This document shows positions 57,201 to 64,000 of a stretch of 64,000 nucleotides of DNA, piece after piece; position 1 is the first letter of the stretch; every line of letters begins with the position of its first letter. The translations under genes were made by a program, and so were the position numbers. The DNA comes from an uncultured Tateyamaria sp. (GTDB lineage: Bacteria > Pseudomonadota > Alphaproteobacteria > Rhodobacterales > Rhodobacteraceae). Where the stretch lies: contig NZ_CANLAG010000004.1 in the NCBI RefSeq assembly GCF_947488715.1, positions 124,001 to 188,000 on the forward strand, read 5' to 3'. Under the pieces are notes generated by a model. The model saw only the letters and a program-made list of their open reading frames with translations, was not told the origin of the DNA and ran no database searches.

Positions 57201-59320
57201 CCATGGCCGCCTGTCCGGGCTGCATTGCGGGTGCGCCCATGGCCGAGAATCGCGCGCCTGCGGGCATGCCTACGCATATGCTTGTGCTGCCGACGATCCA
57301 TTGTTCGGCCTGTATTCAGGCGGTGGAACAGGCGCTGGGCGCGCGTGACGACATCGTCGCGGCACGTGTGAACCTGAGTGCCAGACGGGTCGCCATCACT
57401 GCGACACCGGGGGCCGATCCCACACCGTGGATCTCGGCCCTTGCAAACATCGGATTCGAGGCGCATGAGGCCCGGCCCGGTGAGGTCCAGACAGAGGACG
57501 ATGGGCTAATCCTGCGCCTTGGGGTGGCGGGGTTTGCGATGATGAACGTGATGTTGTTGTCCGTTGCGGTGTGGTCGGGGGCCAGCGACAGCACGCGGGA
57601 TTTCATGCACTGGATCGCCGCCACCATTGCGATGCCTGCTGCGATTTATTGTGCCGACCCGTTTTTCCGCTCGGCCTGGCGGGCGCTACGGGTGGGGCGG
57701 CTGAACATGGATGTGCCGATCTCGCTGGCGATTGTGCTGGCCTGTGGTCTGTCGCTCTATGAGACGATGACGGGGGGGGCGCATGCCTATTTCGATGCGG
57801 CGCTGTCGCTGACGTTTTTCCTGCTGGGGGGGCGGGTGCTTGAGACTCGGATGCGGCGGGCGGCGCGCTCGGCAGCGGCGGATCTGGCCGCGCTGGAGCC
57901 GCACCGTGTGACGCGGGTCACGGGTCAGGGCCACCAAAGTGCGTCGGTCGAAGAGGTCCGCGTGGGTGACGTGTTGTGGTTGGCGGCGGGCAGCCGGGTG
58001 CCGGTCGATGGTGTGCTACAGGCGGCAACTGCGCAGGTGGATCGCAGTGCGCTGACCGGCGAAAGCGATCCGGTGGCCGTGGGGCAGCGGGCTGTGCTGA
58101 CGGCGGGGGAGGTTGTGTTGACTGGCCCGGTCACCATGCAGGCGCGGGTGGATGCCAAGGGGTCCACGCTGCGCCGTTTGGTGGAATTGGCGGCGTCGGC
58201 GGAGGGTGCGCGCAGCCGCTACACCAGCCTCGCCACCCGTGCGGCCGGGGTCTATGCGCCGCTGGTCCACGGGCTTTCGCTGGCGGCGTTTCTGGGCTGG
58301 TGGTGGGGGTCGGGGGATGCCTATCACGCGCTGACCATTGCGATTGCGACGCTGATCATCACGTGCCCCTGCGCGCTGGGTCTTGCGGTGCCTGCGGTGG
58401 CGACGGTGGCCACGGGGCGGCTTTTCCGGGCGGGCGTTCTGGTGAAATCCGAGACCGCGCTGGAGCGGTTGGCAGAGGTCGACACGGTGGTTTTCGACAA
58501 GACCGGCACGCTGAGTGACAGCGCGTTGGTGCCGCCGGTGGACCTGTCCGATGAGGCGCGCGCGGTGCTGAAGGGGTTGGCCGAGGCATCCCGTCACCCG
58601 CTCAGCCGTAGCGTGTTGGGGCCGCTGTCGGATGTGCGCGCCGCCGCCATCGAGGACGTGGACGAGACACGAGGGCGCGGCCTGCGCGGCGTGTGGCGGG
58701 GTCAGCCCGTGGGGCTGGGTGCCGCCGATTGGCTGACCGGAGACGGGCAAGGCACCGTGCTGCAGGTTGGGGACTGCATCTATCCGCTGGCGCGGCGCGA
58801 GCAGGCGGTGACGGATGCCGCACAGGCGCTGGACGCGCTGCGGGCGATGGGGTTGGACGTGCATATCCTGACGGGTGACACAGCGCGCAACGCGCAACGT
58901 GTCGCCGCGACGCTTGAGGTGAGGCAGGTGCATGCCGGTGTCGGGCCAGAGGACAAACAGGCGCTGATCCAGTCGCTACAGGCGGGTGGCGCCAAGGTTC
59001 TGATGATCGGCGACGGGTTGAACGACACGCTGGCTTTGACCGAGGCGTGGGCGTCCATCGCGCCGGGCACCGCGCTGGAGGCGAGCCAGAACGCGGCGGA
59101 TGTGGTCCTGTTGGGTCAAAAGATGCTGGGCGTGCCGCTGGTCCTGCGCATCGCGCGCAGTGCGCGGCGGCGCATTCTGGAGAACTTTGCGCTGGCGGCG
59201 GGGTACAATGCCGTGGCCATTCCGTTATCTCTTATGGGTTTTGCGTCACCACTGATGGCAGCCCTTGCGATGTCCTCAAGCTCGCTGACGGTCACATTGA
59301 ACGCGCTGAGAACGAGGTGA
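57197..59320 (+). CDS. ccoI: Copper-translocating P1B-type ATPase CcoI (FixI)
   Basis: A 707-residue heavy-metal P-type ATPase that exports copper for insertion into the oxidase. Domains in order: N-terminal CPGC (C6/C9), an HMA-like metal site C36-x-x-C39 in HCSACIQAVEQ, membrane helices, the actuator motif LTGESDPV, the translocation motif C390-P-C392 in ITCPCALGLAVP, and the phosphorylated D434 in FDKTGTLSD. MIGDGLNDTLALTEA forms the hinge. It overlaps ccoH by four bases. The ccoS gene starts four bases after its stop. Confidence 0.97.
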   Translation: MTMAACPGCIAGAPMAENRAPAGMPTHMLVLPTIHCSACIQAVEQALGARDDIVAARVNLSARRVAITATPGADPTPWISALANIGFEAHEARPGEVQTEDDGLILRLGVAGFAMMNVMLLSVAVWSGASDSTRDFMHWIAATIAMPAAIYCADPFFRSAWRALRVGRLNMDVPISLAIVLACGLSLYETMTGGAHAYFDAALSLTFFLLGGRVLETRMRRAARSAAADLAALEPHRVTRVTGQGHQSASVEEVRVGDVLWLAAGSRVPVDGVLQAATAQVDRSALTGESDPVAVGQRAVLTAGEVVLTGPVTMQARVDAKGSTLRRLVELAASAEGARSRYTSLATRAAGVYAPLVHGLSLAAFLGWWWGSGDAYHALTIAIATLIITCPCALGLAVPAVATVATGRLFRAGVLVKSETALERLAEVDTVVFDKTGTLSDSALVPPVDLSDEARAVLKGLAEASRHPLSRSVLGPLSDVRAAAIEDVDETRGRGLRGVWRGQPVGLGAADWLTGDGQGTVLQVGDCIYPLARREQAVTDAAQALDALRAMGLDVHILTGDTARNAQRVAATLEVRQVHAGVGPEDKQALIQSLQAGGAKVLMIGDGLNDTLALTEAWASIAPGTALEASQNAADVVLLGQKMLGVPLVLRIARSARRRILENFALAAGYNAVAIPLSLMGFASPLMAALAMSSSSLTVTLNALRTR

Positions 59321-59324
59321 AACG

Positions 59325-59600
59325 ATGAATATCCTGATCATTCTGGTGCCGTGTTCGCTGTGCCTGGGGCTGGGCGCGCTGGCCGCGTTTGTCTGGACCC
59401 TGCGCCACGACCAATACGACGATCCTGCGGGTGATGCCGAACGCATCCTGCTCGAAGACCGCCCGCCGCGCAGCCAGAGCGCCACAGGGTCTGCGCGCGG
59501 GGATATCGGTTTGACGCCTCGGGGCGCAGGTTCCAAGATGGCGCACATCCCCGGATCAAAGGAAACGGCCCCATGCAGATCGAACGACTGGACCATGTGA
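59325..59600 (+). CDS. ccoS: cbb3 oxidase assembly protein CcoS with extended tail
   Basis: A 91-residue protein. The first 50 residues match CcoS: one membrane helix (NILIILVPCSLCLGLGALAAFVW), then TLRHDQYDDPAGDAERILLEDRP. CcoS is required for cofactor insertion into the oxidase in Rhodobacter. The usual length is 50-60 residues; here a further 40 low-complexity residues follow and run 28 bases into the VOC gene in another frame. The extension may be real or may reflect loss of the original stop. The start at 59325 follows GAGGTGAAACG. Confidence 0.9.
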   Translation: MNILIILVPCSLCLGLGALAAFVWTLRHDQYDDPAGDAERILLEDRPPRSQSATGSARGDIGLTPRGAGSKMAHIPGSKETAPCRSNDWTM

Positions 59601-59953
59601 ACCTGCGCACGTCGCAACTGGACCACATGACGGCGTGGTACGTGGATGTACTGGGACTGCGGAACGGACACCGGCCTGACTTCGATGTGCCGGGTGTGTG
59701 GCTATATGCCGGAGACACGGTGGTGGTGCATCTGGTTGGGGTTGAGGGTGATCCCGGCGCGGGGTCTGAAACCGCGCTCAAGATGGAGCACTTTGCCCTG
59801 ACGGCGCGCGGTGCGGCGACGTTTGAACAGCGTCTGACGGATCGTGGCGAGACATTCCGCAAGTCGCCGATCGGGGACACGGGCATGATTGCGTTCAACA
59901 TCTGGGATCCGGATGGCAACCATATCCATGTCGACTTTGCCGCGGAGGAATGA
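59573..59953 (+). CDS. VOC (glyoxalase/bleomycin resistance-like) protein
   Basis: A 126-residue vicinal-oxygen-chelate fold protein. IERLDHVNLRTSQLDHMTAWYVDVLGL opens the first beta-alpha-beta unit, with the first metal-site His in LDHVNL. GVWLYAGDTVVVHLV, KMEHFALTARG with a second His, and DPDGNHIHVDFA with a terminal Asp/His site complete the fold. Possible metal ligands are therefore retained. The gene overlaps ccoS by 28 bases, so it is read from the same transcript. Many VOC proteins act in thiol or dioxygenase chemistry; the substrate here is not apparent. Confidence 0.87.
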   Translation: MQIERLDHVNLRTSQLDHMTAWYVDVLGLRNGHRPDFDVPGVWLYAGDTVVVHLVGVEGDPGAGSETALKMEHFALTARGAATFEQRLTDRGETFRKSPIGDTGMIAFNIWDPDGNHIHVDFAAEE

Positions 59954-59987
59954 CGCGGCAACCGCGCAAAAGGCGTGTCGGTCATTC

Positions 59988-60016
59988 TTGACCCTGTGCC
60001 ACGGCTGGCTTATGGA
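59988..60016 (+). promoter_or_regulatory. Predicted promoter of tRNA-Gly
   Basis: TTGACC (59988-59993) and TATGGA (60011-60016) are separated by 17 bases, and the tRNA begins 11 bases after the -10 element. Placement is as expected for a tRNA promoter. Confidence 0.5.
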
Positions 60017-60027
60017 ACGCGCACTGC

Positions 60028-60101
60028 GCGGGCGTTGTGTAGTGGTAAGACCTTAGCCTTCCAAGCTAATGACGCGGGTTCGATTCCCGCCGCCCGCTCC
60101 A
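60028..60101 (+). tRNA. tRNA-Gly(TCC)
   Basis: The acceptor stem GCGGGCG (60028-60034) pairs with CGCCCGC (60091-60097), followed by discriminator T and an encoded CCA (60099-60101). The anticodon TCC is at 60060-60062 in the loop CTTCCAA. D-arm, five-base variable loop and the T-arm CGGGTTCGATTCCCG are regular. Confidence 0.97.
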
Positions 60102-60199
60102 AAATCCCGTTTCTTTGATCGACCTGCGCGGCCCTGTCCACTTGACCTGACAGCGGCGTTGCGTCCAAGTGCAATCCACGCGCATCGCACGGAGACCGC

Positions 60200-62011
60200 A
60201 TGACTGATCAGACGACCGCCCCGCCGCCACCGAATGCCGGTGACAAGGAGCGTGAGAAATCCAAGCGGATCGGAGCCTTGCGCGCGCTGTTCCCGTTTTT
60301 GCTGCCCTATTGGAAGCTGATGGCTGCGGCCCTGGCCGCCCTGATTGCGACGGCGATCATATCGCTGACCCTGCCGCTGGCGGTGCGCCGTGTTGTGGAC
60401 AATTTCGACACGGCAGAGGCGGCGGTTCTGGACCTCTATTTTCTCGCGGCCATTGGCATCGCGGGCCTGCTGGCGATTGGCACCGGCCTGCGCTACGCGC
60501 TGGTGACGCGGTTGGGCGAACGTGTGGTCGCGGACATCCGCAAGGCGGTGTTCAACCGCGTGATCGGCATGTCGCCCAGTTTCTACGAAAACATCATGAC
60601 TGGTGAAGTGCTAAGCCGGATTACCACCGACACGACGCTGATCCTGAGTGTGGTGGGCTCGTCCATTTCCATCGCCTTGCGCAATGTGCTGATCTTTTTC
60701 GGTGGTCTGGTGCTGATGTTGCTGACTTCGGCCAAGTTGACGGGGCTGGTGTTGCTGATTGTGCCGGCGGTTGTGGTGCCGATCCTTGTACTGGGGCGGC
60801 GTTTGCGGGTGCTGAGCCGGGAAAATCAGGACTGGATTGCGGCCTCGTCCGGGCGTGCGTCGGAGCAGTTGAGCGCGGTGCAGACGGTGCAGGCCTTTAC
60901 CCATGAGGCGGCCAGCCGGGCGATGTTCTCGGACGTGACCGAGGCCAGCTATGGGTCGGCCAAGCGCCGCATCACCACGCGGGCGGCGATGACTGTGATT
61001 GTCATTTTCCTCGTGTTTGCGGGCATCGTGGGTGTGTTGTGGATTGGGGCCAATGACGTGCGGTCGAACCTGATGACCATGGGCGCGCTGATCCAGTTTG
61101 TGATCTATGCGGTCATGGTGGCGGGCGCGGTTGCAGCCCTGTCCGAGATCATCGGTGAATTGCAGCGGGCAGCAGGTGCGACCGAACGGCTGGTTGAACT
61201 GTTGCAGACGGATGATGCGGTGCGGGATCAGGCGGCCCCGTTGGCGCTGCCGTCGCCGGTGCGGGGGCATATCGCGTTCGAAGACGTCCGCTTTGCCTAT
61301 CCGGCGCGTCCGGGGATCAATGCGCTGGACGGTGTGACGCTGGACATTCAGCCCGGTGAAACGGTGGCCTTTGTCGGGCCGTCCGGTGCGGGCAAGACGA
61401 CGATCATCCAGATGCTCTTGCGGTTCTATGATCCTCAGGCGGGGCGTATCTGTCTGGACGGTGTGGACGTGGCGCAGATGGCGCGCGAGGCGTTCCGTCA
61501 GCACATCGCACTGGTGCCGCAGGATCCGATGATCTTTGCTGCGTCGGCGGCGGAAAACATTGCCTTCGGCCGTCCCGGTGCCACGCAGGCCCAGATCGAA
61601 GCGGCGGCACGTGCGGCTGCGGCTCATGACTTTATCGTGGGGCTGCCGCAGGGTTATGACAGCCCGCTGGGAGAGCGCGGCGTGATGCTGTCGGGTGGTC
61701 AAAAGCAGCGCATCGCCATTGCGCGCGCGATCCTGCGGGATTCGCCGGTGTTGCTGTTGGATGAGGCGACCAGCGCATTGGATGCCGAAAGCGAGCGGGC
61801 CGTGCAGGAGGCCGTGGATGCCTTGGCACAGGGGCGCACGACATTGATCGTGGCGCACCGTTTGGCCACGGTGAAGAAAGCCGACCGGATCATCGTTTTG
61901 GACCAGGGCCGGGTCGTTGCCCATGGGTCACACGATGAATTGGTAGCCGAAGACGGGCTTTATGCCCGTTTGGCACGCTTGCAGTTCACAGATGGCATCG
62001 CAGCCGAATAA
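60200..62011 (+). CDS. ABC exporter (fused transmembrane and ATPase domains)
   Basis: A 603-residue half-transporter of the ABCB/MsbA-type. Residues of about 25-320 form the six-helix exporter domain (LLPYWKLMAAALAALIATAI, LNVLIFFGGLVLMLL). Residues of about 355-595 form the ATPase with Walker A GPSGAGKTT, signature LSGGQKQR, Walker B VLLLDEATSALD and H-loop VAHRLATV. It most resembles the group annotated as lipid A/multidrug exporter, common in alphaproteobacteria. It is monocistronic after tRNA-Gly and followed by the LysM gene. Substrate unknown. Confidence 0.93.
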   Translation: MTDQTTAPPPPNAGDKEREKSKRIGALRALFPFLLPYWKLMAAALAALIATAIISLTLPLAVRRVVDNFDTAEAAVLDLYFLAAIGIAGLLAIGTGLRYALVTRLGERVVADIRKAVFNRVIGMSPSFYENIMTGEVLSRITTDTTLILSVVGSSISIALRNVLIFFGGLVLMLLTSAKLTGLVLLIVPAVVVPILVLGRRLRVLSRENQDWIAASSGRASEQLSAVQTVQAFTHEAASRAMFSDVTEASYGSAKRRITTRAAMTVIVIFLVFAGIVGVLWIGANDVRSNLMTMGALIQFVIYAVMVAGAVAALSEIIGELQRAAGATERLVELLQTDDAVRDQAAPLALPSPVRGHIAFEDVRFAYPARPGINALDGVTLDIQPGETVAFVGPSGAGKTTIIQMLLRFYDPQAGRICLDGVDVAQMAREAFRQHIALVPQDPMIFAASAAENIAFGRPGATQAQIEAAARAAAAHDFIVGLPQGYDSPLGERGVMLSGGQKQRIAIARAILRDSPVLLLDEATSALDAESERAVQEAVDALAQGRTTLIVAHRLATVKKADRIIVLDQGRVVAHGSHDELVAEDGLYARLARLQFTDGIAAE

Positions 62012-62080
62012 TTCCCCTTAACCCACATGTTCGATCCGTGATCCACGGACGAGGCAACATGTATGAAAAAGGGGTTGGCT

Positions 62081-62509
62081 ATGGGTTTGTGGAGTTTTGT
62101 CAAAGGCAAGGGCAAGAAGCTGTTTGGTGGCGCGGATGACGCGGAGCTGAACGGCGGTGCGCTGAAGGACGAAATCAAGGAATTGGGTCTGGATGACAGC
62201 GGCCTGGACATCGTGGTCGAAGGCGACACGGTCAAGGTCACAGGTGAGGCTGTCAGCCAGGAGATGAAGGAAAAGGTGATCCTTGCCGTGGGCAACGTCG
62301 AAGGCGTGGCCGCGGTCGAGGACGCCGTGCCAAGTGCAACGGACCCGGTATTTCACACCGTGGTGCCCGGTGACACGTTGTGGGGGATTTCGGCGTCGAC
62401 GCTTGGCAACGGTGCGCGCTACGAAGAGATTTTCGAAGCGAACAAGCCGATGCTGTCTCACCCGGACAAAATCTATCCCGGTCAGGTGCTGCGTATTCCG
62501 CAGGACTGA
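62081..62509 (+). CDS. BON-LysM potassium-binding-type protein (Kbp/YgaU-like)
   Basis: A 142-residue cytosolic protein with a short N-terminus MGLWSFVKGKGKKLFG, a BON domain (residues of about 25-80, LKDEIKELGLDDSGLDIVVEGDTVKVTGEA) and a C-terminal LysM domain (about 90-142, HTVVPGDTLWGISASTLGNG). This layout and length match E. coli Kbp/YgaU, a potassium-binding stress protein. The start at 62081 is preferred over an earlier ATG because the family begins MGL(F/W)xFVK and GGGG precedes it. It is followed by a good intrinsic terminator. Function is by family only. Confidence 0.92.
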   Translation: MGLWSFVKGKGKKLFGGADDAELNGGALKDEIKELGLDDSGLDIVVEGDTVKVTGEAVSQEMKEKVILAVGNVEGVAAVEDAVPSATDPVFHTVVPGDTLWGISASTLGNGARYEEIFEANKPMLSHPDKIYPGQVLRIPQD

Positions 62510-62537
62510 CCCAATACGCCAGAAAATGGCGGTGTGG

Positions 62538-62570
62538 GGCGGTGGGCCAAATTGGCCTGCCGCCTTTTTT
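62538..62570 (+). terminator. Intrinsic terminator after the BON-LysM gene
   Basis: GGCGGTGGGCC (62538-62548) pairs with GGCCTGCCGCC (62554-62564), an 11-bp stem with two wobbles and a five-base loop, followed directly by TTTTTT (62565-62570). This is the clearest rho-independent terminator in the window. Confidence 0.92.
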
Positions 62571-62716
62571 GTGACCTTAGGTCACGGCATCTGACGCGGC
62601 GTCGGGCGGCGCGGGCGCGCCTTGGAATCCTTGAACATTGCGTCAATCCACCGCATCTTGTCCCGCAAGGAAGAGACATGACGCCAGACACTCAAGGCGC
62701 ATCAGGGAGGATCACT

Positions 62717-64000
62717 ATGACGTTTGCAGGAATCGCGGACCGCGACGCAATTCAGAACGAAATGCCGTGGGAAGAACGCGACGTTGCCAAGACCGTTTTC
62801 GGTATGCTGAGCGACACGGCGGCGAAGTATCCGACGCACAATGCGATCAGTTACCAGATCTTTTCGGACCCCAAGTCGAAGGCGGAAACGCTGACATGGA
62901 CGCAGTTGCGCGACCGCACGGCGCAAACGGCCAACCTGTTCCGCAGCATGGGGATCGGACCGACGGACGTTGTGGCCTTTATCCTGCCCAATGCGACCGA
63001 GACGGTTCTGACCCTGCTGGGGGGTGAGGTTGCGGGCATTGTGAACCCGATCAACCCGCTGCTGGACGCCGAACAGATCGGTGCGATCCTGCGCGAGACA
63101 AATGCCAAGGTTGTCGTGACCCTGCGCGCCTTTCCCAAGACAGACGTCGCCGAAAAGACCGCCAAGGCGGTTAGCCTCGCACCCAATGTCAAAACCGTGC
63201 TCGAGGTCGATCTGCTGACCCATGTGTCGGGGCTGAAATCGTTCATCATCCCGCTGATCCGCCCCAAGATGGAGAAAGCGCCTGGCGTCACCTACAAGGA
63301 CTTTAGCGCCGAGGTTGCCAAGCAGCCCACCACGCTGACCTTTGAGGACGTGCAGGAAGACCGGGTGGCCGCCTATTTCCATACCGGTGGCACCACGGGC
63401 ATGCCCAAGGTCGCGCAGCACAAGTATTCGGGCATCGTTTACAACGGCTGGGTCGGGGCGACGGTGCTATTGAGTGCCGAGGACAACATTCTGGCCCCTC
63501 TGCCGCTGTTCCACGTGATGGCGGCGCAAGTGCTGTTGATGGGTGCGGTTGCATCGGGCGCGCACTGTATTTTCCCGACACCGCAGGGCTATCGGGGCGA
63601 GGGTGTGTTCGACAACATCTGGAAGCTGACCGAACGCTGGAAGATCACCTTTATCGCCTCTGTGCCCACGGCGATTGCCGCGATGATGCAGCGGCCCATT
63701 GATGCTGACATTGGCACGGTCAAGTCGACGTTCTCGGGTTCTGCGCCGCTGCCTCAAGAGCTGTTCAAGCGGTATGAGACAGCCGCCGGTGTCGACATTG
63801 TCGAAGGCTACGGCATGACCGAGGCGACGTGCCTTGTGTCGGGCAACCCCATCGACGGCGAAAAGAAGATCGGGTCGGTGGGCATTCCGTTCCCCTACAC
63901 GGACGTGAAGATCTACAAAGGCACGCCCGAGGGTCCCATCGAGGCGGATCTGGAAGAGGTTGGCGAGATCTGTGTCAGCAATCCGGGTGTCTGGCCGGGC
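62717..64000 (+). CDS. Acyl-CoA synthetase (AMP-binding), cut at the window end
   Basis: The first 428 residues of an ANL-superfamily enzyme. The AMP-binding signature YFHTGGTTGMPKVAQH and the adenylate motif EGYGMTEAT are clear. It opens MTFAGIADRDAIQNE, and the substrate-side wall includes PLPLFHVMAAQVLLMGAVASGAHC. Together with the family order this fits an acyl-CoA synthetase, which activates an acid to its CoA ester through an acyl-adenylate. The start at 62717 follows AGGGAGG. The open frame runs off position 64000, so the C-terminal domain is missing only because of the window. The chain length of the substrate cannot be read. Confidence 0.93.
   Translation, partial: MTFAGIADRDAIQNEMPWEERDVAKTVFGMLSDTAAKYPTHNAISYQIFSDPKSKAETLTWTQLRDRTAQTANLFRSMGIGPTDVVAFILPNATETVLTLLGGEVAGIVNPINPLLDAEQIGAILRETNAKVVVTLRAFPKTDVAEKTAKAVSLAPNVKTVLEVDLLTHVSGLKSFIIPLIRPKMEKAPGVTYKDFSAEVAKQPTTLTFEDVQEDRVAAYFHTGGTTGMPKVAQHKYSGIVYNGWVGATVLLSAEDNILAPLPLFHVMAAQVLLMGAVASGAHCIFPTPQGYRGEGVFDNIWKLTERWKITFIASVPTAIAAMMQRPIDADIGTVKSTFSGSAPLPQELFKRYETAAGVDIVEGYGMTEATCLVSGNPIDGEKKIGSVGIPFPYTDVKIYKGTPEGPIEADLEEVGEICVSNPGVWPG

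Noticed and set aside
60010-60201. Minus-strand open frame with AAGIEPASLAWKAKVLPLHN
   Set aside because: It is the antisense translation of tRNA-Gly(TCC), another recurrent false protein.

Overview
The window looks like chromosomal DNA of an alphaproteobacterium of the Rhodobacteraceae (Roseobacter group). Pointers are the GC-rich coding sequence, the ccoNOQP-ccoGHIS cluster next to hemN and fnrL with FnrL-type boxes, several carbohydrate ABC transport operons with LacI regulators, an inositol catabolic cluster, and short intergenic elements containing ATATTTTTGG. No insertion sequence, phage gene, rRNA or CRISPR array was seen. No species is claimed.

Layout. 1-5.2 kb: ychF, a 0.7 kb AT-rich gap, a LysR regulator, tRNA-Ser(GCT), then a TetR regulator divergent from a redoxin / SnoaL-like / NTF2-like operon. 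5.3-14.7 kb: an unusual accessory locus. A winged-helix/TPR regulator lies between a leftward three-gene operon (GH64-like protein plus two proteins I cannot assign) and a rightward pair: a PAP2/vanadium-haloperoxidase-type enzyme with an N-terminal Gly-Ala-Tyr repeat, and a subtilisin-like protease. 14.8-16.7 kb: aldo/keto reductase plus a canonical IolB.

16.7-27.6 kb (minus strand): a ten-gene ABC operon with solute-binding protein, two permeases, a small membrane protein, two ATPases, a fused DhaK-DhaL kinase, a LacI regulator, a TIM-barrel isomerase and a Gfo/Idh/MocA dehydrogenase. The arrangement recalls rhizobial glycerol transporters and suggests a small polyol or ketose substrate. 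27.7-37.8 kb (minus strand): a second ABC operon with GH2 beta-mannosidase-like and GH43 enzymes, an isomerase and a dehydrogenase, probably for imported hemicellulose oligosaccharides; its LacI regulator is divergent at 37.9 kb. 39.2-48.9 kb: an inositol cluster with a LacI regulator, iolE-like and dehydrogenase genes on the minus strand, and divergent iolD, a phytanoyl-CoA-dioxygenase-family gene, iolC, a divergent iolB-like gene, iolJ and iolG.

48.9-60 kb: microaerobic respiration, with hemN, fnrL, uspA, ccoNOQP and ccoGHIS, linked by four FnrL boxes. 60-64 kb: VOC protein, tRNA-Gly(TCC), an ABC exporter, a BON-LysM protein and an acyl-CoA synthetase cut by the window end.

Regulatory sequence is unusually readable. 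There are perfect or near-perfect palindromes at the three LacI-controlled promoters, stem-loops after both solute-binding-protein genes, and a 24-bp intergenic element present twice in opposite orientations. The best candidates for undescribed biology are the 5.3-14.7 kb locus and the dioxygenase plus divergent IolB in the inositol operon.
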